This document shows positions 1-10,857 of a stretch of DNA of 64,000 nt, piece by piece. How positions within the stretch are numbered: the stretch's first letter is position 1; every line of letters begins with the position of its first letter. The notes under the pieces were generated by a model, which saw only the letters and a list, made by a program, of their open reading frames with translations, had not been told where the DNA came from and ran no database searches. The position numbers and the translations under genes are program-made. The stretch comes from Camillea tinctor (lineage: Eukaryota; Ascomycota; Sordariomycetes; Xylariales; Xylariaceae): contig MU394095.1 of assembly GCA_022578605.1 (NCBI GenBank), positions 62,001 through 126,000 of the forward strand, given 5' to 3'.

Positions 1-70
1 CCTTTACACACCGGTCGAGTGACTAGTTACATGTAGAGAGGGCTAACTTGCCTCCCCCTTTTCCTTCTAG

Positions 71-809
71 ATAATAATGGGCAGGTACGTCTATGAACTA
101 GTATAGGTATAGGTTACCTTCTACACGGGATATTTTCTGATATAGGACCAGACTGTTCTCCATTTTGTCGCTTCCAAGAATAATCTCGATGTTGCCCGCA
201 AGCTGTTTGACAGCAAGCCGCCAGCATCTACTCGAGTGCGCGACAAACGCGGCCAGTATCCACTCCACCGAGCCGCTGCCATCGGCTCAGTACCTATGCT
301 AAAACTGCTACTCGAGAATCGTAGTCCTCTGAACGCAACTGATAACGTGGGCTACACTGCCTTGCAGTGAGTGGTTTCTGCTCGTTTGTCCTTCCCTTCT
401 TTCTTAAGCCTTGTTTCGGGAGCGAAATTCATCCATCATGGCTAGGCTTGTGAGTTTCGACTCCCGAGACAGTCTGGAGAGTAAACAAGTTACTTTATAT
501 AGCAATTATTGACACTATTTGTTACAGTCATGCTATCGCCGAAGGTAATGGTAAGTTTTCTCATAAGTTAGCTGTAGAGTGCGACGGCCATAGTAACGCG
601 AATATAGGGGCTGCTGCCATAGCGCTACTGAAGGCCGGGGCCGAGACCGACAAGCGAGATTTTGATGGTCACATGGCTCTCGATCTTGCCCCTGACAAAG
701 AGGTTCGTACACCTGTGTCTAACCGCTAAAAAAAACTAACCTAACATGGAATTGCTAGGTTCGCAAGTACATTGAGAGGGAGGCGGAAAATGAAGGCATC
801 GATCTTTGA
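71..809 (+). CDS. NAS6: 26S proteasome assembly chaperone Nas6 (gankyrin/PSMD10), 3' part
   Basis: Ankyrin-repeat chaperone that binds the Rpt3 ATPase during assembly of the proteasome base. Visible exons are 71-84, 146-366, 528-550, 608-702 and 759-809; the start lies before the window. The joined protein shows ankyrin units such as GQYPLHRAAAIGSVPMLKLL and an ending IEREAENEGIDL. The exons of 14 and 23 nt are very short, but all junctions keep the frame (390 nt from 146 to the stop). The 367-527 intron is 161 nt, far longer than the 57-nt neighbours, and resembles an intron in the ceramidase gene (see the mobile_element entry). The gene converges with the TMF gene, with 127 nt between stop codons. 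Assignment to Nas6 rather than another ankyrin protein rests on length, repeat spacing and the C-terminus. Confidence 0.82.
367..527 (+). mobile_element. Introner-like intron, copy 1 (inside NAS6)
   Basis: 161-nt intron with GTGAGT donor and TTACAG acceptor. Its 3' part, from GAGTTTCGACTCCCGAG at 452-468 to GCAATTATTGACA at about 502-514, matches the intron at 5611-5788 in an unrelated gene. Two arms (about 413-430 and 452-470) can pair as a hairpin. The ATTATTGACA block sits where a branch point is expected. Ordinary introns in the window share no such sequence with each other. Confidence 0.7.
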
Positions 810-936
810 ATGACCTGCTTCTACTACAAACAAAATGCGCTAGTAATGAAGTTGTCCCGCCATTTTTGCATTGTAACCAAGAAAATAATAGATTACATCC
901 AGATAGGACAAGTTGGAGCCGAGAAAATGGCCTCCT

Positions 937-3554
937 TTACTTGATCGTCCGCTCTACTAGGTCTCTGTACATTGCTTTGACGTCCTGAACATCGGCGCGC
1001 AACTCCTCGACCAGCTCACTCTTCTCCCCTAGCATCTCTAGAGTGGTCTGATATCTCTCGTTGATGTCGGACACTTCCTTCTCAAGTTCTTCGACCTTCT
1101 TTATTGCTGCTTTACCCGCCTCCACTTCTTTGATGAGGGTGACAATCTCCCCGCGTGCTTCATCTCGCTGACTCGATATCCGGGAAAGCTCTTCTTTTGC
1201 TGCCACCTTCTCACTTTCTAACCGCCGGATAGCGGCGCTCATCCTTTCGACAAGCTGTACTGACGGGCCAGCAGTCATAGTTGAGACAGAAACCATGTCC
1301 TGCAGAACGTTCTGGGGAGAAGCTGACCTCTCAAGGCCCTCAAAAATCTCATCCCTATCTCTATCTGCAGCATTGGTCGATGGAGAAGCCAGTAGATCCA
1401 GGCCGCTAGGTAGAGATGGTGGTGTGCCTATCTGGGCTGAAGATATGGGGAAAAGGGGGGATCGTATCGGGGGCTGGGCCGATGGCCGTCTTGCGGATGA
1501 AGGTCTCTCGCTTGGGCTTGGTTCGCCATTACTAGAGGGCGCCGAGGTCTTGCAGAACCTTGTTGAGTAGGTTTGCAACCCAAGGAAGTCGCTGCTGAAC
1601 GTCCTCTGCGGTGCAGCTAGCAAGGGAGATTCGGGACGACTCCCATTTCGGAAGGCGGTGGTAGGAAGATCCTCCAACCAGTTCCGTCTATCGGTATCCG
1701 GCCTATCGGGCTTTTCTTCTTTCCACGCCGCTTGTTGCCTTTCCAGATCAGCCTTCGTTTCTGCTAACGCGGCCTCGGCCTCTTCTGCTCGTTTGCGAAG
1801 CGATTCGAATTGGGATTGGTATGAGGATAGATCACGTTGAACGTTTGGTAGTTGGGTTTTCGCTTCCTCTAGTTCCTCCTCTTGACGCTTGGCACGTGAA
1901 GCCTAAAGTAAACGAATCGTCAGCGATGATCGTATTCCCTCTCAACTACTAGAGCACATACCGTTTCCCGAGCCTTTCTCCTCATCTCAGATTCTCGTCG
2001 TAATGCTTCATCCCTTTCTTTTTCCAGGCTTGCAGTTCTAGCCACTAGGGATGCTTCTATGCCTTGCCAGTTCTCACTTGCAATGGAATATTGTGTCTGG
2101 AGCGTCTCGATCTGCCGGAGAAGCTTAGCTTGCGCATCCCCCACGGCACCCGATGAAGCTTCCTCAGCCCTGGCGCGCATTGCCTCCAGCTTGCTTTCCA
2201 ATATCTGTAACTCGCCTTTCAGTTCCAATTCTACAGCACGAGAATGTTCTGAAGCCCTTTCGGCCTTCTCCCGAAGCTCCGCTGTTTGCACCTTTGCTCG
2301 GTCGGCTATGAGGCCCTTTTCCACTTCTAGCGACGCTATTGTATCTTCCAATTCTTTCACACGTTGCTTCCCAGCCTCCCTAAGCTCCCCGCGAAGCTTA
2401 GCTTCCGTAGACTTAGCTCGATCTATTTCCTCCTGGAGTTTTGTCTTGAGTTCAGATACAGTATTTTCCTTTGACGCTATATCGGCTTTCAACCTATCCA
2501 CATCCCTTCGTAATTGTGTTGTTATCTTAAGTGCTTCCTCGTTCGCTTTCTCAAGCCTGTTGGATTCATGGACTTGTTTGCGTAAATTGTTCAATTCATT
2601 TTCAGCCTTCTGACGCCATATCTTCTGATCGTTAAGCTCCTTCTCGCTAACTGCAAGTTGACCCCTCAATTTCTTTATGATTGTTCGATGTTTCTGCTCT
2701 GTAGCTGCTAGCTTTTGACCCTCCTCCATTAGCTGAGCAACCAGCTGATCTTTTTCAGCCACCTTCTTTTCCAAGCTCCCTGCCGGCGCATTTATGGCAT
2801 TATTCCTCGCCGCTTCTGCTGCCTCTTTGGCCAAGTACTGTAATTTCGCTTGAAGAGCATCCACCTGCTCAACATGGCTATGTAACTCTTCTTGATGCTG
2901 TATTTGGGACTCTTGTATATTCTTCTCTAGGTCTGCTATGCGCTTTTCGTACAAGTCACCTGGAACTGGCATATTTGTAGGCTCCACTGGTATTTTTGAA
3001 GCGGACTCGGATATCGAGAGAGGCTCTTGGTTAATGCCCTGGCATTCATTTTGTAGCGATGTACGAGGACTTTCCACATTGGACTTGAGACCATTGGAGG
3101 CCGGAGGCATGTCTGTAGGCTGCGATATATCCCTAGCATCCGCTCCTGTAGCAGAAGGCATTGCATCCGGGGCTCGATCGATCGACAAGCTTGATCGTGG
3201 ATCTGTCGGTTGCGACGTGGCTGTTGGGTCTGTAGAATGACCATCCGAGCTCGGACGAGGACTTTCGGCGCTTGGCCGGCCGGAGGATGTATCAGATCGT
3301 TGAGTAGAATTTTTCGAGGCGACAGCGCGAGCCAGTCTTTCCTGCAGTCTATCGTTCGCAGACCTAGAGGGGGTACTCGAACGTGGGGGTGGTGTCGCAA
3401 CGGGTGGCGTTCCAGCTGCAGTGGAAGATGCTGGCTCTAAAGGTCGTTTCGCGGGCTCTTCTTCGGCAAGGATGTTGTCAAGCCGTGCCTCAACACCGGC
3501 GACAGCCTGGGATAAGAACGAGCCCCATTTCGATGTCTTCTGAGGCGCAGACAT
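937..3554 (-). CDS. SGM1: TMF-family golgin (TATA element modulatory factor / Sgm1)
   Basis: Long coiled-coil Golgi tether, 852 aa, two exons: 3554-1962 and 1902-937, with a 59-nt intron (donor GTATGT, acceptor TTTAG) that keeps phase 0. The N-terminus WGSFLSQAVAGVEARLDNIL is the conserved TMF start. A Ser/Pro/Thr-rich linker follows (about residues 35-190), then coiled coil rich in Glu, Lys and Ala. The last ~110 residues, starting QLVERMSAAIRRLESEK, are the conserved TMF C-terminal domain (named TATA-binding in Pfam), which in TMF golgins binds Rab6-type GTPases. Its known role is tethering vesicles in Golgi retrograde traffic; transcription-factor activity is not expected. The coding run continues between the two obvious open frames (1678-1902), which confirms the splice. 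Confidence 0.92.
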
Positions 3555-4817
3555 GTCTTAAGGCTCAAGGGCCGGGAAGGTCTAAGTGATCTAGTGGGTG
3601 GCTACTGGTGTTGGATGTTGTGGACTTCTTCTTAAGAGTCGGCGCATCGTACAGTGAATTCGTAATTAGACGGCTTAATGCTGACGTGTCACGATAGCAA
3701 AAGATAGCGAGGTGCCAACAGGAAACAGGGCCAGTTTAAATCTCGTATAGGGCGTTCAAAGGTGAGTCGAATTGGTGTTCCAACTCCGCCTCTGACGAAG
3801 CCTCAAGTTACATCAATAGGCCAAGGCGCGCAAGCTAGCAAAAGAAAGGAACCTCTCGGGAATTCGAACGCATCGCGGGTCAAGCACACACAGCTTAGAG
3901 GCTACTGTTGGATGATGGTGTTATAAAAATTGAATAGTCCGTTTCGTCTACGTTGATAATAGTGGGAGAGCAGTAAGAGTAGTAATAATAATGGGAGGAG
4001 GAGGAGGCAGCAAGTGCTATGTGAGTGTGTGTGCGCACCATTAACGTAAGTGGTGAATAAAAAGTAGGTAGGTTAGCTGGTTAGGTAGGTACTACGTCCA
4101 TACGAGAAACGTCCAAATATGCTTGTAGATAGCGATAGCGGTACGTAAAGTGCATACTCAGGTACTGGACACCTAAGATACCTCTTGCTAGAGATAAGTG
4201 ACCAACCTACATTAGGTACCTAGTACATGGTATTATGGATTGCATGCATAACCTACGGAGTATTGACATAGTGCGCAGAAAATTAACTACGCAGCTACGT
4301 AACTAGTAGGTAGGCACGGAAATAAGCCCATACGTATATCTACCTACTTAGTAATATGTATCTACCTAGCTACTACCAGGATTTTTGCCCCCTTAAGTTC
4401 ATACTGCATATTCCATACTTGGGTGTCTCATTCTGCAAGGGTAAATATCAAAGTGCAGGGTATTAGGATATAGGTGCAATCATTGGTACGGAGTATACAT
4501 GTAAACAGAAACCCACCGGACGGGGTCTCACTGAATCGGCATCTTCGGCTCCCATGGCTTCCTATTCAAGCCCACCAGTGATCGAGGGTGAGATTACCTA
4601 CCTAGATCACGTACCACCCGATAGTCATATACCTACTAGGGCCATCAGTCCTTACACTTCCTACTATATAAGGCTATAAACATATTGTAAAACTACTAAC
4701 TTTCTTTACTCTATAAGTACATATTTTTCTACCTACCTACTTAAGTACTTATCTATCCGTGTATCGGTCCATCTATTGGATCCCTTAATTTGTCGTCCCC
4801 CACGTTCTGGCAGCAGC
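3555..4817. other. Intergenic, divergent promoter space
   Basis: Lies between the TMF start (minus) and the ceramidase start (plus). It is AT-rich with many short TAGGTAC / CTACCTA motifs, notably 4060-4400. I see no convincing gene or RNA. Confidence 0.6.
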
Positions 4818-6431
4818 ATGTCTGCTCTGAGCTTCCCCTACCATGAACCTCGCGAGGGATTCTGGGGCGAGAAAACGTCTACCCTAAACTTTTGCGAAGA
4901 GGTTACTACCATTGTTCTTGCTTTGTTATATGTTGTAAATTTATCGAGACTAACGTTGGCTTTAGGACTATGTTATTAGTTACTATTGTGCCGAAGTCTG
5001 CAATGTGCGCCATCACATCTCTCGCTCGATCCACGCCGGGCTCCTCATGTAGCTGACTCTTTTAGACACTGACGAACCTTCTTTTCCTCTGCCTAGGTGT
5101 TAAGGGTATTCGAGCATGTATCAAATACTCCCACCCTCGCATATTCCTGGTGGCATTTGTCGGCTACATAGTGGTTGGCTGTGGCTCTACCTTTTTTCAT
5201 GCCTCGCTCAAATGTAATAGGCACACATTAGCATATACCTACCCTCCTCATCTCTCTAGCTCCCCTTCCCCCTCCCCCCCTTTTCCCTTCCCGTTTAATA
5301 AGATGCTAATATCTCTTAGATTACATGCAACTAATTGACGAGCTTGCTATGATCTACACGACATGTTTTATGTGCCATGCAACATTTGCTTATGGCAGGT
5401 CTCGGGGCTTTTCATTCTGCCTGGGTGCCGGACTTGTTGGCCTTGCATGGTTTATTACTGTGTGTCATACCTTATTTTGGCTGCACACCTCGATCGGACC
5501 TCACGACTAACTATCCCCTAGGCAAGGTATTACCAGACTAAGGATCCTGAATTTCATCAGACTGCGTACGCCATCCTGACGGCTACCGTTGTTTTCTCCA
5601 ATATGTGGATGTGAGTAATTTTTGGAGTCGTTTATTCCCCCTTTTGGCCTGTCTCGGGGCGGCCCGGGAGTCAAAGTTCGCTATCATAGTTAAGCGTATG
5701 AGTTTGTAGGAGTTTCGACTCCCGAGCCAATGGTCTCAAGAGTAGATTAATTACCCAATATGGCAATTATTGACAACCATCATTATAGTATGGAGAAGAT
5801 GGTTAGGCCACAGCTCAAAGAAAGACAAGAAAACCGACCGCGGAATTCGACAGTCCCGAGTAGCGATGCGATTTTATCACAGATGTGGATGATGGTCGCC
5901 GTGGGTAGGTGAAAATAGTGAAGGGAGGGTACTCTAAGTATACCATTACAGCCCAGCTAATTGTTGGTGTTGCCAGGCTTGAGTATATTTCTCGGCGGTT
6001 ACGTGATATGGATTCTCGACAACGAGTACTGTGGAAAAATTCGTAAATGGCGACACCAAATCCAGCTCCCATGGGCTATTGTTCTTGGTAGGTGATGTAG
6101 TCTACGTTACGATTTGTCTCGTCTCCGGGGCGTAGTCTGGGTACAAGGTTTTAACTAGAAGCTTACTGATCATTCACTCCTGTTCATAGAGGGTCATGCG
6201 TGGTGGCATTTAATGACTGGGTTTGGTGGTGAGTCAACATTTGTGTACTACTGAATATGTAGTGCAAGGCTAACTGAAGGAACTTACTCAGCATACTATT
6301 ATATCATGTGGCGTATTTGGATACATCGCTGCCTGGATGGCGATGAAGACAAATTCCGACTTCGTTGGCCGTCGATTTTCGTAACACCAGCTGTGGTGGT
6401 CATAGTTGAGGAGGACAAGAAGCATCTTTGA
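4818..6431 (+). CDS. YPC1: Alkaline ceramidase (ACER / Ypc1-Ydc1 family)
   Basis: Seven-membrane-segment ER hydrolase that cleaves (phyto/dihydro)ceramide to long-chain base and fatty acid. Nine exons: 4818-4901, 4966-5004, 5066-5213, 5320-5459, 5522-5610, 5789-5904, 5977-6087, 6190-6228, 6292-6431. They total 906 nt and encode 301 aa. Family blocks in order: GFWGEKTSTLNFCEED, TLTNLLFLCLGVKGIRACI, VGCGSTFFHASLKYYMQLID, KDPEFHQTAYAILTATVVFS, and WRHQIQLPWAIVLEGHAWWH then LMTGFGAYYYIMWRIWI. The FHASL His, the ELAMIYTT Asp/Glu region and the HAWWH His residues are the metal and catalytic positions of the family. The chosen ATG is the only one in frame before the conserved block. Intron 5 (178 nt) is the introner-like copy 2. 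Ypc1 and Ydc1 types cannot be separated here. Confidence 0.93.
5611..5788 (+). mobile_element. Introner-like intron, copy 2 (inside ceramidase)
   Basis: 178-nt intron, donor GTGAGT, acceptor ATTATAG. It shares GAGTTTCGACTCCCGAG (5710-5726) and GCAATTATTGACA (about 5763-5775) with the NAS6 intron at 367-527, in the same order and at similar distance from the acceptor. Arms 5661-5672 and 5717-5728 form a 12-bp stem (one G-U). It is about 2.5 times longer than most other introns of this gene. Confidence 0.7.
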
Positions 6432-7052
6432 GAACCCCTTCCGTAAAAAGTTGCTTACATATATGTATGTATAGAATTTAAATTAAGGATCGAGTTTTTG
6501 CAATGTTGATTGCATTTTTTGAGTTAGCTAACCTAAGTAAGTTGATGATGAGAGTGGTGGAAGGGGGGATTGGGCTTAGAAAAGGTGGTTACATGTTATA
6601 TACAATCACCTGCACCTGAAGTCATGTACTATTTCGGGGATTATTAGTTGCTACTGGATGTAGCACCTAACATGTAGGTTAGATACTTAATAAAGGGAAG
6701 AACTTTGTCTCTACTTATACAATGATTAGGTGCTTGTGCTAGGTGTGGGGTTATACATTGAGACAGGACCTCGGGATTGCGTAATCTTACCTGGTACCTA
6801 GGTAGAGAACCTACTACGAACTAGATGGCACTAGGCACTTAGTCCTTTTTTTTTGTGCATCCCATCATACCTAACCTATATCAATTGGAAACACCTGACG
6901 TTGACGGTATCTGACACCTTGAAACGCACAGCACACAATTCCTTCTAAGTAGTACATAACAGGTAGTATCCAATTTGAGCAGCTCTCTCATCATCACCAG
7001 TCAATGGTAACCTACATGATCAGATCCCTTAAAAGCACACACCAAGACCACC
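6432..7052. other. Intergenic
   Basis: Lies between the ceramidase stop and the prefoldin start. It is AT-rich with ACCTAGGTA-type motifs near 6790-6835. No gene or RNA recognised. Confidence 0.6.
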
Positions 7053-7646
7053 ATGTCAATCTCGAACGAAGCACTGCAAAAAGTGAGTAGGAGTAGCTTA
7101 CACACACGTACCCTTCCCACTTCTTTCACAACAATTCAGTGTATTTGCAGTCGACTAAAGTAAAGGGAAAATGGGTGATAGCTGCTGCGCGAGGTTGAGA
7201 CACAGGCCATAGCGGCTCAGCAGCAGATCTCGCTGGTGAGAACACAGCAGGCCTCGAAGCAGCGAGAGATGCGCATGGCTCAGTTAACACACACCGAGAT
7301 GTCTTCGTTACCACCAGACACAAATGTGTACGAGGGTGTCGGGAAAATGTTTGTCATCCTCATCCCCTTTCCTTTTTTTTTCTTCTCTTTCTTCCCTTTT
7401 TTCTTTATTGGTCCACATTGTCCTTTCTGAAACTGAGCGACTGATTGACTCACTAACATAATATTTCCTTTCCCTCTTGCTAGGTTCGTCTCGTTGCCCG
7501 TTTCCGAGATGAAGGGCAAACTAGAGGCCCAGATCAAGGAGGCCGAGGGTGAGGTGGATGGTTTAGGAAAGAGACTACATTATCTAGAAGTATCGCAAAA
7601 GAACAGCAAAGAACATATCAACCGCATGTTGCGAGGTGGAGGCTAG
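7053..7646 (+). CDS. PFD1: Prefoldin subunit 1 (beta-type)
   Basis: Subunit of the six-part cytosolic prefoldin chaperone, which hands nascent actin and tubulin to the CCT chaperonin. Three exons: 7053-7082, 7182-7348 and 7484-7646; 360 nt, 119 aa, the normal size. MSISNEALQK joins to LLREVETQAIAAQQQISLVR. The family block NVYEGVGKMFVSLPVSEMK spans the second splice, and the end is LHYLEVSQKNSKEHINRML. The acceptor at 7181 (GATAG) was chosen because it restores LLREVE and avoids an in-frame stop produced by the earlier TTTGCAG. Helix, short beta-hairpin, helix is the beta-prefoldin layout. Confidence 0.93.
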
Positions 7647-9033
7647 ACCGATTAACCCATCTTACTAGTACCTGCTTACTTTCCATACCTACTTAGGTAC
7701 CTACCTACCCACCTAACCTGTTTATCAATGTCATGTGGACTGTATATGATATATGTACATAGAGAGGCACGTGAGTGGGTGGAGTGGAAGAGTTCGATCT
7801 CGTGGATGGAGGGAGTAATTTAGTGGTGGGTACCTAGTGAGTGGATGGATGTCACGAGTCCCCGAGGGGGAAAAAACAGACTCGGAAGAGGGTACCTAGC
7901 CCTACCAGTTCCTTATATAAGCTAGGTATGCTGCTAGCCTACTAATAGTAGTAGTACTTATAATATACCCTCACTGAGCTGATCATCTACATACTGTTGC
8001 TCTAACACCCTCCAAGAAAACCTTTTTGCGGAAGGTATAAACTACCTGGCAAGGTACATAGGTGATGAATACATCGGGTATCTGCTACACCACTATTATT
8101 CAGCTGTTCATCCAGAACGCCCTCCCTCCAATAGGTCCGTAAATCGAACCAACCAATTGCTAGCCGGCTAACCCCTCCTTTTCCTATCTGCCTTAGAGGT
8201 CTCTCGTCCATTTTTAAAACCCCCCTGTCCCCGCTTTCCAAGGTTCTACTTCTTTCCCACTACCTAGTCCAGCGAACCTCAACCTATAATATGTGATGCA
8301 CACCTCAGGATACACGGCAGACTGATCGGTTTGACCTTTTTTTGGCCCCCAACTTCCAGCCGCGGACAACTTTACATGCAAGGTCTCACCTTTTTCTAAC
8401 AGATAAGCCACATAACCAAGGTCGAGTATCCCTAACCGTGGGAATAGGCTCACTTAGCACTCAAGCATCATGGTGGAGGTACAGCTGTCGCGATGGTGAT
8501 ACTAGCATTTCAATCCAGTATGATACCAACATGACCTGGAGCCTACCACCACCACTCCCCATACGGTGTACGGGTATAAAACACCGCATCTGAGTGGCGT
8601 AGGTGCTGGAACCTAGTGCTAGTGACTGATTGGTATGCTTCAAGCTATGGTATAATAAAATCCATTGCCGTACCTATACTAGTGGCCAACATCCTTAGCA
8701 CGTGTATTTACACCCTCCCGAGAGGCGGTACTGATACATAAATAGAGGCCACCACCCCACCCCTGTGTCAGATCGGCCCTCTGCTGACCTAGGTCCTGTC
8801 TCTTGTCTCCCACACCTTTTCTTCTTCTCCCCGTCTCTACCACCTGTTCCACTGTCCCCTCTTCCCTCCTCTCTTTCCTCTACTCTCTACTGAACATATT
8901 CTCTACTCGGTTTGTGTGATCAGCTAGATCGTAAATAGCTGCTGGTGGCTTTGAACATCCAAACACGTTCTTACTCTTTTACCTATTTTGAATTGGTTCT
9001 AGAATAATTCCCTCGTAGGAGGAAACGCAAAAA
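7647..9033. other. Intergenic with 3' UTR and promoter
   Basis: No supported gene. The open frames at 8002-8643 have no family features and overlap each other on both strands. The last ~300 bases become a CT-rich leader (next entry). Confidence 0.6.
8740..8900 (+). promoter_or_regulatory. CT-rich promoter/leader of the coiled-coil gene
   Basis: A TATA-like ATAAATAGAG at about 8737-8747 is followed by a dense pyrimidine tract (about 8780-8890), then the ATG at 9034. CT-rich blocks near transcription starts are usual in filamentous fungi. Confidence 0.4.
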
Positions 9034-10510
9034 ATGAGTAGATACTCATCCGAGGATGACTCGGACTACGAGCTTCGTTTTAGGCACCGCCATGCCTCCC
9101 CGGGGCGGCAGCCTATAGCCCATTACGTCCAGGCACGACCAGCATCGTCGTCGCGACCTCGTTTTTTCGACGAGCCCCGCCCGGATGACCGCTTTCTAGT
9201 ACCCGTCGGCGAGCGCGAGCGCACTATCGTTCACCGTTCGCGGTCTCGGGACCGTCCTACCTCACCGGGCGCTGAGATTGCGCAGCCCCCGCCTCCCGTC
9301 ATCATCAACAACCGCATCTATAATGTGTCCGATTCTGAATCAGACGACTCTCACGTCTCCCGTCATCGTGCCCATTCGCGTACCTCGTCTGGCTACTCGT
9401 TTTCGCGTGAACGTGAACGTGAACGAGAGCGAGAACAAGATCGAGAGCGCGACCGTCTCGCCTTAGAACACTTGAATCGTGATTATCATGATCGTGAGCT
9501 CGAGAGCAAGAGACGCGAATATGAGCTACAGATGGAAGGCCAGAGGCGCGAGTATGAATTACACGTGGAAGGCCAGAGACGTGAGTATGAGATACAGGTA
9601 GAAGCTCAGCGACATGAATTGGAGCTTGCGCGCACCCAGAGGGAGCTGCGGGAGCTCAAGCTAGCAGCTCAGATTGAGAAGGAAGAGAAGCGACGAGAGC
9701 GAACTATGAAGGAGGAGCAAGAATTGCGCGCTGCCAAGAAGGAGCTCGAGGAGATTCGCGAGAAGAAAAAGCAGGACGAATACGAGCAAAGAATCAAGCA
9801 GAAGCTCGAATTTCAACGACTCAAGGAGGAGGAGGCCGCCCTTGCCGAGAGAAAGCGTCGAGAGAAAGAAGCCAATGATGCCATTGAAAAGTATAAAAAG
9901 GAAGAAGCTGATCGTAAACAGAAGGAGAAAGCGGCACAAGAAGCTAAGGAAAAGGAGTACAGGTCGCGCTTGCAGGACCAACTTCTCAAGTCCGGGCTTG
10001 ACGAGAAGGAAATCAACGCGATCCTAGCCGGCAAGAAGGTCGAAAAGGAAAAAGAAAAAGAGAAGGCGAAAGAGAAGGAGAAGGAGGAGACGGCAGTGTG
10101 TAAACCGCGACCTACTTACACTCGTATGGCGCGACGTCATCTCTCGCTTGAGACATTGAAGTATTATGATGTGGATTACCAACTTGATTCTGTGAGTGAC
10201 CTCAAATAGCCCCTTTTTACCATGAGCCTATCATATGACTAACCGTAGATTCCAGGATCCCGATTACGTTTTAATCAGGCGATGGGTACCCGAACCGGAG
10301 CAGGATATGTTCTGGCGACATACCAAAATCATCCGTGAGCAGCGAACCACCCGTAGCGGGGGGCTCGTTCTAGCCATTGAAGAGAAAGAGAAAAAGAAGC
10401 ATCACCACCACCACCTTGAGCCAGAGTTCGAGTGGGTTCGCAAGAAGGAGCGCAGAAGAAGTCGATCACCCTCTATTCTGGCTTATTTTGCTGGGGCTCG
10501 ACCTGCGTAG
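9034..10510 (+). CDS. Arg/Glu-rich coiled-coil protein, fungal conserved hypothetical
   Basis: 470 aa in two exons, 9034-10191 and 10256-10510. The acceptor TTCCAG gives QLDS joined to DPDYVLIRRWVPE in frame. The N-terminus is Ser/Arg-rich and disordered. A long charged helix (about residues 125-350) follows, rich in RE, KE and EK, with a 33-nt tandem repeat encoding RREYELxVEGQ at 9511-9609. The C-terminal 110 residues look like a compact conserved module (TYTRMARRHLSLETLKYYDV, EPEFEWVRKKERRRSRSPS) ending near a His cluster. I know similar uncharacterised ascomycete proteins but no function. The gene converges with HEM25. Confidence 0.8.
9511..9609 (+). repeat. 33-bp in-frame tandem repeat, three units
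   Basis: Units 9511-9543, 9544-9576 and 9577-9609 each encode an 11-residue RREYExxxEGQ-like block, followed by a diverged fourth unit (RHELELARTQR). An 11-residue period suits an extended coiled coil. Confidence 0.8.
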
Positions 10511-10799
10511 TTATGACTTCTTCCTCCATGTTCCTCCATTTATCTGTTTTTTCTCCTTGTTTGTTTGGTTTAATAAGGTTGTGTGTCCACACTTCTTTAG
10601 ATATGATATACCTTTTGATATTGGATTTTTTTTTTCTTGTGGTTTATTTGGGTAGCACATGGTACCTTATGATACGGATCAGATTCACTCGAAAACGGAA
10701 GTTTTTGAGCGAGGGTAAAAAAGGAGATACATCATCTGTTTCTTTTGCCTGAGCAAATGATTCATTTCTAGACTAGTAAGGGTGAGATGAGTTTTATGA

Positions 10800-10857
10800 C
10801 GTCGGCTTTTTTTCTTTTTTTTTTAAATTTTTTTTTTTTTTTTAAAATTTAAAAATT
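10800..10857. repeat. Low-complexity T/A tract between convergent 3' ends
   Basis: Runs of T and A directly after the HEM25 stop (minus) and about 300 bp past the coiled-coil gene stop. Probably 3' UTR and polyadenylation sequence for one or both genes. Confidence 0.5.

Noticed and set aside
2059..2613. Plus-strand open frame of 184 codons
   Set aside because: Shadow of the TMF coiled-coil coding strand; Ser/Ala/Leu-rich composition results from antisense reading.
8002..8643. Cluster of 60-83 codon frames on both strands
   Set aside because: Mutually overlapping, weak composition, no recognisable motif.
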